NCBI RefSeq assembly: GCF_000024345.1
Contig: NC_013729.1
Span: forward strand, 3,968,001 to 4,032,000
Direction: 5' to 3'
Length of the DNA: 64,000 bases
From: Kribbella flavida DSM 17836
Lineage (GTDB): Bacteria; Actinomycetota; Actinomycetes; Propionibacteriales; Kribbellaceae
A program made the position numbers and the translations under genes. Shown in pieces: positions 16,180 to 24,509 of the stretch. The notes beneath the pieces are model-generated. The model was not told the DNA's origin. It was given only the letters and a program-made list of their open reading frames with translations, and made no database searches. Each line of letters begins with the position of its first letter. The stretch's first letter is position 1.

Positions 16180-17097
16180 ATGGCGCCTCACCTCGTACTG
16201 CCGGAGCCGTTCACCGCACGGCCGGCGACGACGGCCGACGTACCGGCGGTGCACGCACTGGTCGGCGCGGTGGAGCGTGAGCTCCTCGGACGGACCGAGA
16301 CCGGTGCCGACGGCATCGAGGCGTCGCTGACCCGGCCCGGCCTGGACGCGGCGGTCGACAGCCTGGTCGTGCACGCCCCCGACGGACAGCTGACTGCGTG
16401 GGCCTGGATCAACCGCGGGCGCCGGGCGCAGATCGACGTGGCCCCGGCGTTCCGCGGCCACGGGATCGGCAGTGCGCTGCTGGACTGGACCGAAGCCAGG
16501 GCGGCGGAGGTCGGCACCGACTGGCTGGCGCAGAACGTCGACGACAAGGACCGGGCCGGGACCGAGCTGCTGCGCTCGCGCGGGTACGAAGTGCTGGCGA
16601 AGAACTGGCAGCTGGAGATGCCCGTGGCCGAGGTGTCCGTCGAACTGCCGGAGGGTTTCACCGTCCGGCCGTTCCAGCCGGACGAAGCGCGGGCGGCGTA
16701 CCAGCTGATCGAGGACGCCTTCGACGAGTGGCAGCCGCGGCGCAAGTCGTACGAGGAGTGGGCGCGGCTCAGCATCGAGCGGGCGAGCTTCGCCCCGGCC
16801 CTCTCGCCGGTTGCGTTCGCGGGCGGGGAACTGGTGGGCGCGGCGCTCTGCCTGGACCTGCCCGATCCCGACGACGGGTACGTCGAGCAAGTCGCTGTCC
16901 GCAAGGACCAGCGAGGACGCGGGCTGGCGAGGGCGCTGCTGGCGATCGCCGCCCGAGGTTTCCGGGCGCAGGGCAAGCACAACCTGACGCTGTGGACCCA
17001 CTCGGACACCGGCGCCCTCGCGATGTACGAACGCCTCGGCATGTCGGTCCGCCGCAGTACGACGGTCTACCGCGGGCGGGTGCGCGCCGCCGGCTGA
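16180..17097 (+). CDS. Tandem GNAT acetyltransferase
   Basis: A 305-residue protein with two GNAT domains. The first (residues 10-150) has the acetyl-CoA loop VAPAFRGHGIGSALLDW. The second (160-305) has VEQVAVRKDQRGRGLARALLAIA followed by LTLWTHSDTGALAMYERLGMSV. This arrangement resembles mycothiol synthase MshD and related two-domain acetyltransferases. The specific MshD residues cannot be verified here, so the substrate is open. The second domain looks more complete. The ATG at 16180 has a weak upstream GGCAGGA. Confidence 0.87.
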   Translation: MAPHLVLPEPFTARPATTADVPAVHALVGAVERELLGRTETGADGIEASLTRPGLDAAVDSLVVHAPDGQLTAWAWINRGRRAQIDVAPAFRGHGIGSALLDWTEARAAEVGTDWLAQNVDDKDRAGTELLRSRGYEVLAKNWQLEMPVAEVSVELPEGFTVRPFQPDEARAAYQLIEDAFDEWQPRRKSYEEWARLSIERASFAPALSPVAFAGGELVGAALCLDLPDPDDGYVEQVAVRKDQRGRGLARALLAIAARGFRAQGKHNLTLWTHSDTGALAMYERLGMSVRRSTTVYRGRVRAAG

Positions 17098-17122
17098 TCG
17101 GCGACCAGATCGTGACGAGGTG

Positions 17123-17151
17123 TTGACTCCTGGCCATGAGAGCGCTCACAT
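17123..17151 (+). promoter_or_regulatory. Promoter with LacI/CebR-type operator for the GH16 gene
   Basis: TTGACT (17123-17128) is separated by 17 nt from TCACAT (17146-17151). Between and over the -10 lies TGAGAGCGCTCACA (17137-17150). Its core TGAGAGCGCTCA is a perfect palindrome that matches, at 12 of 14 positions, the actinobacterial CebR site TGGGAGCGCTCCCA as I recall it. Repression by a sugar-responsive LacI-family protein is inferred. Confidence 0.7.
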
Positions 17152-17211
17152 AGGCGTAAGCCCCGGCCGGCCCGCTCCTGGTGAGGCGCCGGCCACGAAT
17201 GGGAGGTTCAG

Positions 17212-18618
17212 ATGCGTTCCCGCCCGAACACACGGTCCACCCGCCTGCGCACCCTGCTCAGCGCGCTGTTCATCCCGGTGCTCGTCGCCGTGCCGCTGAC
17301 CATCGCCGCACAGGCCAGCGTGCCACCGCCCCCGCCCGGCTGGACCACCGTCTGGTCCGACGACTTCGACGGACCGAGCGGCTCACTGCCGTCCAGCGCG
17401 AACTGGATCATCGACACCGGTCACGGTTATCCCGGCGGCCCGGCCAACTGGGGCACCGGCGAGATCCAGAACTACACCAACAGCCCGAACAACGTCTCCC
17501 TCGACGGCACCGGCAACCTGCGGATCACCCCGCGGCGCGACAGTGCCGGCAACTGGACGTCGGGCCGGATCGAGACCCAGCGCAGCAACTTCAAGCCGCC
17601 GTCCGGCGGCGTCCTGGCGATCGAGGGCCGGATCCAGATGCCCAACGTCACCGGCAACGCGGCGCTCGGCTACTGGCCCGCGTTCTGGGCGCTCGGCCAG
17701 CCGTACCGCGGCAACTACTGGAACTGGCCGGCCATCGGCGAGTTCGACATCATGGAGAACGTCAACGGGATCAACTCGGTCTGGGCCGTGCTGCACTGCG
17801 GCGTCAACCCCGGCGGCCCGTGCAACGAGACCAGCGGCCTCGGCGCCAGCCGGGTCTGCCCGGGCGCGAGCTGCCAGTCCGCGTTCCACACCTACCGATT
17901 CGAGTGGGACACCAGCATCTCCCCCAACGAGCTGCGCTGGTACGTCGACGGGCAGGAGTACCACAAGATCACCCAGGCCCAGCTTCCGGCGGACACCTGG
18001 ACCAACATGACCTCGCACGCCGGCTACTTCATCCTGCTGAACGTCGCGATGGGCGGTGCCTTCCCCGACGCGCTCGGTGGTCCGACGCCCCGGCCCGAGA
18101 CCGTGCCGGACCGGCCGATGATCGTCGACTACGTCGCTGTCACCACCCGCGGCGGCGGCACCAACCCGCCGACCACGCCCCCGCCGACCACCCCGCCGCC
18201 GGGCGGCAGTTCGGCGTACACGACGCTGCAGGCCGAGGCGTACGGCGCGCAGGGCGGTGTCGGTGTGGAGACCACGACCGACAGCGGCGGCGGGCAGAAC
18301 CTGAGCCAGCTCGGCAACGGTGACTGGGCCCTCTACCGGGGCATCGACTTCGGCAGTACGCCGGCCCGCCAGTTCGTCGCCCGAGTCGCCTCGGGTGCCG
18401 GCGGCGGGGTCAGCGGCCTGGTCGAGGTCCGGCTCGGCAGCAGGACCAGCGCGCCGATCGGCAGCTTCGCGGTCGGCAACACCGGCGGCTGGCAGAGCTG
18501 GCGCTCGATCCCGGCCAACATCTCCGGGGTCACCGGGGTGCACGACGTCTACCTGACCTTCACCAGCGGCCAGCCGGCCGACTTCGTCAACGTCAACTGG
18601 TTCACCTTCGGCCACTGA
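17212..18618 (+). CDS. Secreted GH16 beta-glucanase with C-terminal CBM
   Basis: A 468-residue exported glycoside hydrolase. The signal peptide is at residues 1-35 (LRTLLSALFIPVLVAVPLTIAAQA). The GH16 domain (40-300) contains the catalytic GEFDIMEN motif, with nucleophile Glu177, Asp179 and acid/base Glu182; aromatic subsites include GYWPAFWALG. A Pro/Thr linker (about 304-322) leads to a CBM6/35-like module (TLQAEAYGAQGG through FVNVNWFTFGH). GH16 enzymes cut beta-1,3/1,4-glucans such as laminarin or lichenan. It is probably repressed by a LacI-type regulator. The ATG at 17212 follows GGGAGG. Confidence 0.93.
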   Translation: MRSRPNTRSTRLRTLLSALFIPVLVAVPLTIAAQASVPPPPPGWTTVWSDDFDGPSGSLPSSANWIIDTGHGYPGGPANWGTGEIQNYTNSPNNVSLDGTGNLRITPRRDSAGNWTSGRIETQRSNFKPPSGGVLAIEGRIQMPNVTGNAALGYWPAFWALGQPYRGNYWNWPAIGEFDIMENVNGINSVWAVLHCGVNPGGPCNETSGLGASRVCPGASCQSAFHTYRFEWDTSISPNELRWYVDGQEYHKITQAQLPADTWTNMTSHAGYFILLNVAMGGAFPDALGGPTPRPETVPDRPMIVDYVAVTTRGGGTNPPTTPPPTTPPPGGSSAYTTLQAEAYGAQGGVGVETTTDSGGGQNLSQLGNGDWALYRGIDFGSTPARQFVARVASGAGGGVSGLVEVRLGSRTSAPIGSFAVGNTGGWQSWRSIPANISGVTGVHDVYLTFTSGQPADFVNVNWFTFGH

Positions 18619-18631
18619 CCGAACCGCCGCG

Positions 18632-18661
18632 GTGGGCCCGTCGATCAGCCGGCGGGCCCAC
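18632..18661 (+). terminator. Terminator of the GH16 gene
   Basis: GTGGGCCCG (18632-18640) and CGGGCCCAC (18653-18661) form a perfect 9-bp stem 14 bp after the stop codon, without a T-run. It ends only 19 bp before the cyanophycinase start. Confidence 0.65.
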
Positions 18662-18667
18662 AGCACC

Positions 18668-18673
18668 TATTCT
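18668..18673 (+). promoter_or_regulatory. -10 box TATTCT of the leaderless cphB-cphA operon
   Basis: TATTCT is followed by 6 nt and the ATG at 18680. There is no ribosome-binding site, and the preceding terminator requires a new promoter here. Confidence 0.55.
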
Positions 18674-18679
18674 TCGGCT

Positions 18680-19747
18680 ATGTCTGAACAGGTGGTGAGC
18701 AGCGGGCCGGGTGCTCTCTTCGCGATCGGCGGCGCCGAGGACAAGCTGAAGAAGCGCACCGTGCTGCAGGAGTTCGTCGAGGCGGCCGGTGGGCCGAAGG
18801 CGCGGATCGTCGTGGTGCCGACCGCGTCGGCGCTCGGGCCTGACGTCGTCGACGTGTACTCCGCGCTGTTCGCCGCGCTCGGCGCGGCCAGTGTGGTCGG
18901 GGTCCGGCCGGAGAACCGCGAGGACGCCGACGACCCGGCGTTCATCGAGCCGCTGGACAGCGCCACCGGCATCTTCATGACCGGCGGCAACCAGCTCAAG
19001 CTCAGCGGCGTGGTCACCGGTACGGCGTTCGGCCGGGCCGTCACCGCCGCGCACAAGCGGGGCGCCGCGGTCGGCGGCACGTCGGCCGGCGCGAGCATCC
19101 TGGCCGAGCACATGATCGCCTTCGGCCGCTCCGGCGCCACCCCGCGGCAGCGGATGACTCAGCTGGCCGGAGGGCTCGGCCTGGTCCAGGGCGCGATCGT
19201 CGACCAGCACTTCGCCCAGCGCAACCGGTACGGCCGACTGCTCTCGTTGGTCGCGCAGTCCCCCGGGCTGCTCGGCATCGGCGTGGACGAGGACACCGCG
19301 GCAGTTGTCCGCGGCACCCATCTCGAGGTGGTCGGTCGCGGCGCGGTGACGATCTTCGACGGCAGCCGGATCACCTCGAACGCGCACTACGCCAAGCGGT
19401 CCGAGGCCATTCTCGCCTCGGGTGTCGTGCTGCACGTGCTGCCGGCCAGCGCCACCTTCGACCTGCGCGCGCGGGCCCTGCTCTCGTACGGGCCGCAGCC
19501 GCCGGCCGAGGAGCTGGCCGAGATCGAGGCGGCCGAGGCCGACCTGCGCAAACTGGCCCGCGACATCGCCGCCGAAGGGGTCTCCCCGCGGTACTACGCC
19601 GAGCACAAGCGGCGCAGCGGCAAGCGGGTGTCCCGACGGGTCTCCGCGGCCGGGTCCAGACCGGAGGCGACCGAGCCGCTGGGCGCGGGCGCCGAACTCA
19701 GCCGACCAGACACCGAGCCACGAGACGACAGTGGGACGACCGTATGA
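18680..19747 (+). CDS. cphB: Cyanophycinase
   Basis: A 355-residue S51-family serine peptidase that cuts cyanophycin (multi-Arg-poly-Asp) into beta-Asp-Arg dipeptides. It has the glycine-rich start ALFAIGGAEDKL, IFMTGGNQLKL near residue 100, and the nucleophile elbow GGTSAGASILAEHMI with Ser135. The conserved QGAIVDQHFAQRNRYGRLLSLVAQSP stretch holds further active-site residues. A polar C-terminal tail of about 60 residues is longer than in cyanobacterial enzymes. The start is the ATG at 18680 (leaderless). The stop overlaps the cphA start (ATGA), so synthesis and degradation enzymes are translationally coupled. Confidence 0.95.
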   Translation: MSEQVVSSGPGALFAIGGAEDKLKKRTVLQEFVEAAGGPKARIVVVPTASALGPDVVDVYSALFAALGAASVVGVRPENREDADDPAFIEPLDSATGIFMTGGNQLKLSGVVTGTAFGRAVTAAHKRGAAVGGTSAGASILAEHMIAFGRSGATPRQRMTQLAGGLGLVQGAIVDQHFAQRNRYGRLLSLVAQSPGLLGIGVDEDTAAVVRGTHLEVVGRGAVTIFDGSRITSNAHYAKRSEAILASGVVLHVLPASATFDLRARALLSYGPQPPAEELAEIEAAEADLRKLARDIAAEGVSPRYYAEHKRRSGKRVSRRVSAAGSRPEATEPLGAGAELSRPDTEPRDDSGTTV

Positions 19748-22605
19748 GTGACACCGCCGCCCGGAACGACCACCAGAACGACGACCAGCACGACGACCTG
19801 GCCGAGCAGCACGTCGCCCGCCGGCAGGGCGCGCCCAGCCCGGACCTCAAGATCATCGAGACCCGGGTCTACCGCGGCGCGAACATCTGGAGCTACGAGC
19901 CGGCGATCCACCTGGTGGTCGATCTCGGCTCGCTGGAGAACTTCCCGTCGAACACGATCGACGGCTTCACCGAGCACCTGCTCGCCGACCTGCCGCGGCT
20001 CGACCAGCACCACTGCTCGCGCGGCCGCAAGGGCGGTTTCATCGAGCGGCTGAACGAAGGCACCTGGCTCGGCCACATCGCCGAGCACGTCGCCCTGCAG
20101 CTGCAGCAGGAGGCCGGCCACGACATGCGGCGCGGCAAGACCCGGCAGGTCAAGGGTGTGCCCGGCCGGTACAACATCATCTACGCCTACGCCGACGAGG
20201 CGGTCGGCCTGGCCGCCGGCGAGCTCGCCGTCCGGTTCGTCAACCACCTGGTCCAGCCCGACCCGGACTTCGACTTCACCACCGAGCTCGAGCGCTTCAT
20301 CAAGCAGGCCGAGCGGACCGCGTTCGGCCCGTCGACGCAGGCGATCGTGGACGAGGCGACCTCGCGCGACATCCCGTGGATCCGGCTGAACAAGGCCAGC
20401 CTGGTACAGCTCGGCCAGGGCGTGTACGCCAAGCGGATCCGCGCCACGATGACCTCGGAGACCGGCTCGATCGCCGTCGACGTGGCCGGCGACAAGGACC
20501 TGACCACCCGGCTGCTCGCCTCGGCCGGCCTGCCGGTCCCGCGGTCGGACTCGGTCCGCACGGTCGAGGACGCCGTCACGGTGGCGAACAAGATCGGCTA
20601 CCCGGTGGTGTGCAAGCCGCTGGACGGCAACCACGGCCGCGGCGTCTGCCTGAACCTGCAGGGCCCGGACGACGTGCGCGCGGCGTTCCCGATCGCCGCC
20701 GAGCAGTCCCGGCGCGGCTGGGTGATCGTGGAGAACTTCGTCACCGGCCGCGACTACCGGTGCCTGATCATCAACGGCCGGATGGAGGCGATCGCCGAGC
20801 GCGTCCCGGCGCACGTGGTCGGCGACGGCGTGCACACGGTCGCCGAGCTGGTCGAGATCACCAACGCCGACCCGCGGCGCGGGGTCGGGCACGAGAAGAT
20901 CCTGACCCGGATCACGGTGAACGCCGCGGCCCGCGAGCTGGTCCGCAGCCAGGGCTTCGAGCTGGACGACGTGCCGCCCGAGGACACCATGGTCAAGCTG
21001 ACGCTGACCGGCAACATGTCCACCGGCGGCATCTCGATCGACCGCACCCTGGAGGCGCACCCGGAGAACGTCGAGATCGCCGAGGAGGCGGCCCGGATGA
21101 TCGGGCTGGACATCGCCGGCATCGACTTCATCTGCCCCGACATCACCCAGCCGGTGCGCGAGACCGGCGGCGCGATCTGCGAGGTGAACGCGGCGCCGGG
21201 CTTCCGGATGCACACCAACCCGACGATCGGCGAACCGCAGTACATCGCCAAGCCGGTCGTCGACATGCTGTTCCCGCCCGGGTCGACCAGCCGGATCCCG
21301 ATCGTCGCGGTGACCGGCACGAACGGCAAGACCACCACCGCGCGGATGATCAGCCACGTCTTCAAGGGCCTCGGCCGCAAGGTCGGCATGACCTCGACCG
21401 ACGGCGTCGTGATCGACGAGCGGCTGGTGATCCGGGCGGACGCGTCCGGCCCGAAGTCGGCCCGGATGGTGCTGCAGAACCCGCGGGTCGACTTCGCGGT
21501 GTTCGAGGTCGCCCGCGGCGGCATCCTGCGCGAGGGCCTCGGCTACGAGCGCAACGACGTCGCCGTGGTGCTGAACATCCAGCCCGACCACCTCGGGCTG
21601 CGCGGCGTCGACACGCTGGAGCAGCTGGCCGACGTCAAGGCGGTGCTGGTCGAGGCGGTGCCGCGGGACGGGTTCGCCGTGCTGAACGCGGACGACCCGC
21701 TGGTGCGCAAGATGCGCCGCAAGTGCTCCGGCCAGGTGGTGTGGTTCAGCACCGCCGAGGCGGGCAGTGAGGTCCGGGAGTACATCGAGGGCCACTGCCG
21801 GCGCGGCGGCCGGGCGGTCGTGCTGGAGCGGTCCGAGCTGGGCGACATGATCATCATGAAGCACGGCCGCCGGTCGATGCAGCTGGCCTGGACACACTTG
21901 CTGCCGGCAACGTTCGGTGGCCGGGCGATGATGAACGTGCAGAACGTGATGGCCGCGGCCGCGGCGGCGTTCGCGGCGGGCGCGCCGCTGCACGACATCC
22001 GGCAGGGCCTGCGCACGTTCAACACCTCGTACTACCTGTCGCCGGGCCGGCTGAACGAGATCGAGGTCGACGGCCGGCACGTGATCGTCGACTACTGCCA
22101 CAACGCGCCGGCGATGCGGATGCTCGGTGACTTCGTGGACAAGCTGGGCGAGAGTCTCGGCGCGTCGTCGGAGGTCGGCCGCCCGTCCCGGATCGGCGTG
22201 ATCGCGACCGCCGGCGACCGGCGCGACGACGACATGCGCGAGCTGGGCGAGGTGGCGGCGCAGCACTTCGACGTCGTACTGGTCCGTGAGGACACCCGGC
22301 TGCGTGGACGCCGGCGGGGTGAGTCGGCAGAGCTGATCGTGGAGGGCGTCCGGGCCGCGATCGCCCAGGGCGCGCGGTGCCGGTCGGTGGAGACCGTGCT
22401 CGAGGAGCTGGACGCCGTCCGGCACGCGCTGACCCGGTCGAACCGGGGCGACCTCGTGGTGCTCTGCGTCGACCAGCACCAGTCGGTGCTGTCCGAGCTG
22501 GAGTCCGTCTCGCACCTGGCCCAGGCCGGGGCCCGGTCCGGCGACGAGGGCGGCGACCCCGACTTCGTCCGTCCGGACGGGGACGCCGAGACGTCAACGC
22601 CCTAA
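19744..22605 (+). CDS. cphA: Cyanophycin synthetase
   Basis: A 953-residue enzyme that alternately adds Asp to the backbone and Arg to side chains of cyanophycin, an intracellular nitrogen reserve. Layout: a low-complexity acidic/His-rich extension (1-38); the CphA N-terminal domain (LKIIETRVYRGANIWSYEPA); an ATP-grasp domain (about 245-490; GYPVVCKPLDGNHGRGVCLN); and a Mur-ligase-type domain with the P-loop VTGTNGKTTTARM near 523. The signature EVARGGILREGLGYERNDVAVV follows. It is somewhat longer than the usual 870-900 residues because of both termini. ATG overlaps the cphB stop. Two strong hairpins follow. Confidence 0.96.
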   Translation: MSDTAARNDHQNDDQHDDLAEQHVARRQGAPSPDLKIIETRVYRGANIWSYEPAIHLVVDLGSLENFPSNTIDGFTEHLLADLPRLDQHHCSRGRKGGFIERLNEGTWLGHIAEHVALQLQQEAGHDMRRGKTRQVKGVPGRYNIIYAYADEAVGLAAGELAVRFVNHLVQPDPDFDFTTELERFIKQAERTAFGPSTQAIVDEATSRDIPWIRLNKASLVQLGQGVYAKRIRATMTSETGSIAVDVAGDKDLTTRLLASAGLPVPRSDSVRTVEDAVTVANKIGYPVVCKPLDGNHGRGVCLNLQGPDDVRAAFPIAAEQSRRGWVIVENFVTGRDYRCLIINGRMEAIAERVPAHVVGDGVHTVAELVEITNADPRRGVGHEKILTRITVNAAARELVRSQGFELDDVPPEDTMVKLTLTGNMSTGGISIDRTLEAHPENVEIAEEAARMIGLDIAGIDFICPDITQPVRETGGAICEVNAAPGFRMHTNPTIGEPQYIAKPVVDMLFPPGSTSRIPIVAVTGTNGKTTTARMISHVFKGLGRKVGMTSTDGVVIDERLVIRADASGPKSARMVLQNPRVDFAVFEVARGGILREGLGYERNDVAVVLNIQPDHLGLRGVDTLEQLADVKAVLVEAVPRDGFAVLNADDPLVRKMRRKCSGQVVWFSTAEAGSEVREYIEGHCRRGGRAVVLERSELGDMIIMKHGRRSMQLAWTHLLPATFGGRAMMNVQNVMAAAAAAFAAGAPLHDIRQGLRTFNTSYYLSPGRLNEIEVDGRHVIVDYCHNAPAMRMLGDFVDKLGESLGASSEVGRPSRIGVIATAGDRRDDDMRELGEVAAQHFDVVLVREDTRLRGRRRGESAELIVEGVRAAIAQGARCRSVETVLEELDAVRHALTRSNRGDLVVLCVDQHQSVLSELESVSHLAQAGARSGDEGGDPDFVRPDGDAETSTP

Positions 22606-22608
22606 GGG

Positions 22609-22651
22609 GTGTCTCCCAGTTCCGCGCAGTAGGCGGGGAACTGGGAGACAC
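22609..22651 (+). terminator. Terminator of the cphBA operon
   Basis: GTGTCTCCCAGTTCC (22609-22623) pairs perfectly over 15 bp with GGAACTGGGAGACAC (22637-22651), 4 nt after the stop codon. The loop is 13 nt. Confidence 0.8.
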
Positions 22652-22665
22652 ACACTAGACCGTGC

Positions 22666-22698
22666 GTGAGCGGGGACACACCGCGTGTCCCCGCTCAC
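22666..22698 (+). terminator. Second perfect hairpin, upstream of the copper operon
   Basis: GTGAGCGGGGACAC (22666-22679) and its exact complement (22685-22698) enclose ACCGC. It may be a second terminator for cphBA or a leader structure of the chaperone gene, whose GTG is 39 bp downstream. Confidence 0.6.
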
Positions 22699-22736
22699 CC
22701 GGGAACTCGGCCCGGCGGCGTCTCGTTGGCCTGTCC

Positions 22737-23279
22737 GTGAAGAAGAAGTTGCTGACGGCGTGTATCGCCGTCGCCCTCCCCCTCCTGCTGTCCTCGTGCG
22801 GTTCCGGTGACCCGGCGGCGGCGTCCGCGGGGAACCCGGCGGCTCAGGCCAGTACGCCGAGCGTGCTCGTCGAGGACGCCTGGGTGCGTGCGACGGCCGG
22901 CGCCAAGGACACCACGATGACGGCGGCGTTCATGGCGCTGACCAATCCCGGCGACCGCGAGATCAAGTTGACGGCGGCAACCTCCCCGGTGGCCGGGCTG
23001 GTCCAGCTGCACGAGATGGCGATGCGGGACGGCAAGATGGCGATGCAGGAGAAAGCCGGCGGCATCGCCGTACCGGCCGGGTCGCACGCGCATCTGGCGC
23101 CGAGCGGCGACCACGTGATGCTGATGCAGCTCAAGCAGCCGTTGCGGCCGGGTGACGAGGTCCCGCTCACGCTGAAGTTCTCCGACGGCAGCAGCCACGA
23201 CCTGACCGTGCCGGTGAAGGCCTTCACCGAGGAGGAGGAGCACTACCACCCCTCCCCGACGCCGACTCCTTCCTCTTGA
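22737..23279 (+). CDS. ecuC: PCuAC-type extracytoplasmic copper chaperone, lipoprotein
   Basis: A 180-residue lipoprotein. A type II signal peptide ends in the lipobox LLSSC with Cys21. The mature part is a PCuAC (DUF461) beta-barrel with the Cu(I)-binding pattern of His and Met: LVQLHEMAMRDGKMAMQ, then SHAHLAPSGDHVMLM. An Ala-rich linker precedes it and an acidic tail with HYHPSP follows. In Streptomyces lividans the equivalent ECuC works with Sco and the DyP peroxidase DtpA. Here the DyP gene overlaps its stop by 3-4 bases (TTGA), which supports the same copper/haem oxidase module. GTG start at 22737 gives KKK plus the hydrophobic core. Confidence 0.9.
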   Translation: MKKKLLTACIAVALPLLLSSCGSGDPAAASAGNPAAQASTPSVLVEDAWVRATAGAKDTTMTAAFMALTNPGDREIKLTAATSPVAGLVQLHEMAMRDGKMAMQEKAGGIAVPAGSHAHLAPSGDHVMLMQLKQPLRPGDEVPLTLKFSDGSSHDLTVPVKAFTEEEEHYHPSPTPTPSS

Positions 23280-24478
23280 CCGGACCGAGCTCCCGCCGGC
23301 CGTCGCGGCGGCAGCTTCTCGGGTACGCCGGAGCTGCCGCCGCGGGGGCCGCCGTCACCGGTGGCACTGTTGCCCTGGGCAAAGAGACCCCGCACGCTGC
23401 CGAGCCGGTAGTGGCCCGCGACCTCAGTCCGTACGGCGACCACCAGCCGGCCGTCGCCGCGGCTACCCCCAAGCACGCCGAGCTCGTCGCGCTGAACCTG
23501 CTCGGCAGCACGGACCGTGCCGCGCTCGGCCGGTTGATGCGGTTGTGGACCGCGGACATCGTCGCGCTGACCGCCGGCCGGCCCGCGCCCGGCGACACCG
23601 CACCCGAGCTGGCGGTGCCGAACGCCGCGCTGACCGTCACGGTCGGTCTCGGCCCGCGCGTCTTCACCTTGCCGGGACTGACGACGGCCAAGCCGCGCGG
23701 GCTCGACGCTCTGCCGGTGATGCGGCACGACCGGCTGCTGCCCGCCTGGTCCGGGGGCGACCTGCTGATCCTGGTCGGCGCCGACGACGCGGTCAGCGTC
23801 GTGCACGCCGTACGGCGGCTGGTGGCGGACGCGGCGCCGTTCGCAAAAGCTGTGTGGCGGCAGACCGGCTTCTGGAACGGAACCGGTCCGGACGGCAAGC
23901 CGGTGACCGGCCGCAATCTCTTCGGCCAGGTCGACGGCACCGGCAACCCGGCCGCCGGCAGCCCCGAGTTCGGTGCCACCGTGTGGGCCACGGGACCGGA
24001 GTGGTTCACCGGCGGTACGACGCTCGTGGTCCGCCGGATCACGATGAACCTGGACACCTGGGACGAGCTGACCCGTTCCGAGCAGGAGCGCGCGGTCGGC
24101 CGGAAGCTGTCCACCGGAGCCCCGCTGAACGGTACGGCCGAGCACGACGAGCTCGATCTGGAGGCCCGCGACGCGGACGGCCGGCTGCTGATCGCCGAGA
24201 ACGCCCACGCCCGGCTGTCCCACCACAGCGTGAACGACGGCCGCCGTATCTTCCGCAAGGGCCTGAACTACGTGCACGACACGGGCGCGACCCGCGAAAG
24301 CGGGCTGATCTTCCTCAGCTACCAGGCGGACGTGGCCGGACAGTTCCTGCCGATGCTCGCCCGCCTGGACGCCGCCGACGCGCTGAACGAGTGGACGACA
24401 ACGATCGGCTCCGCCGTCTTCGCGGTTCCGCCGGGGTTCCGCGAAGGCGGCTGGCTGGCTCAGCGCTTGCTGAGCTGA
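23276..24478 (+). CDS. dtpA: Tat-exported DyP-type haem peroxidase
   Basis: A 400-residue dye-decolourising peroxidase. The twin-arginine signal is RRPSRRQLLGYAGAAAAGAAV (residues 7-27). The distal GxxDG motif is GQVDGTGNP with Asp220. The probable proximal haem histidine is His309 in AENAHARLSHH. The DyP fold features WRQTGFWNGTGPDGKPVTGRNLF and GLIFLSYQADVAGQFLPM are present. The start is a TTG whose last bases form the chaperone TGA, giving tight translational coupling. The pairing matches the S. lividans ecuC-dtpA unit, where DtpA and copper trafficking act in the cell-surface copper-oxidase pathway. Confidence 0.9.
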   Translation: MTGPSSRRPSRRQLLGYAGAAAAGAAVTGGTVALGKETPHAAEPVVARDLSPYGDHQPAVAAATPKHAELVALNLLGSTDRAALGRLMRLWTADIVALTAGRPAPGDTAPELAVPNAALTVTVGLGPRVFTLPGLTTAKPRGLDALPVMRHDRLLPAWSGGDLLILVGADDAVSVVHAVRRLVADAAPFAKAVWRQTGFWNGTGPDGKPVTGRNLFGQVDGTGNPAAGSPEFGATVWATGPEWFTGGTTLVVRRITMNLDTWDELTRSEQERAVGRKLSTGAPLNGTAEHDELDLEARDADGRLLIAENAHARLSHHSVNDGRRIFRKGLNYVHDTGATRESGLIFLSYQADVAGQFLPMLARLDAADALNEWTTTIGSAVFAVPPGFREGGWLAQRLLS

Positions 24479-24509
24479 CGACTCAGCCGGCTCGAGCACT
24501 CCCGGCCGG

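Noticed and set aside
19594..22515. A 973-codon antisense frame across cphA
   Set aside because: Same explanation: shadow of the cyanophycin synthetase coding frame, with no recognisable domain.
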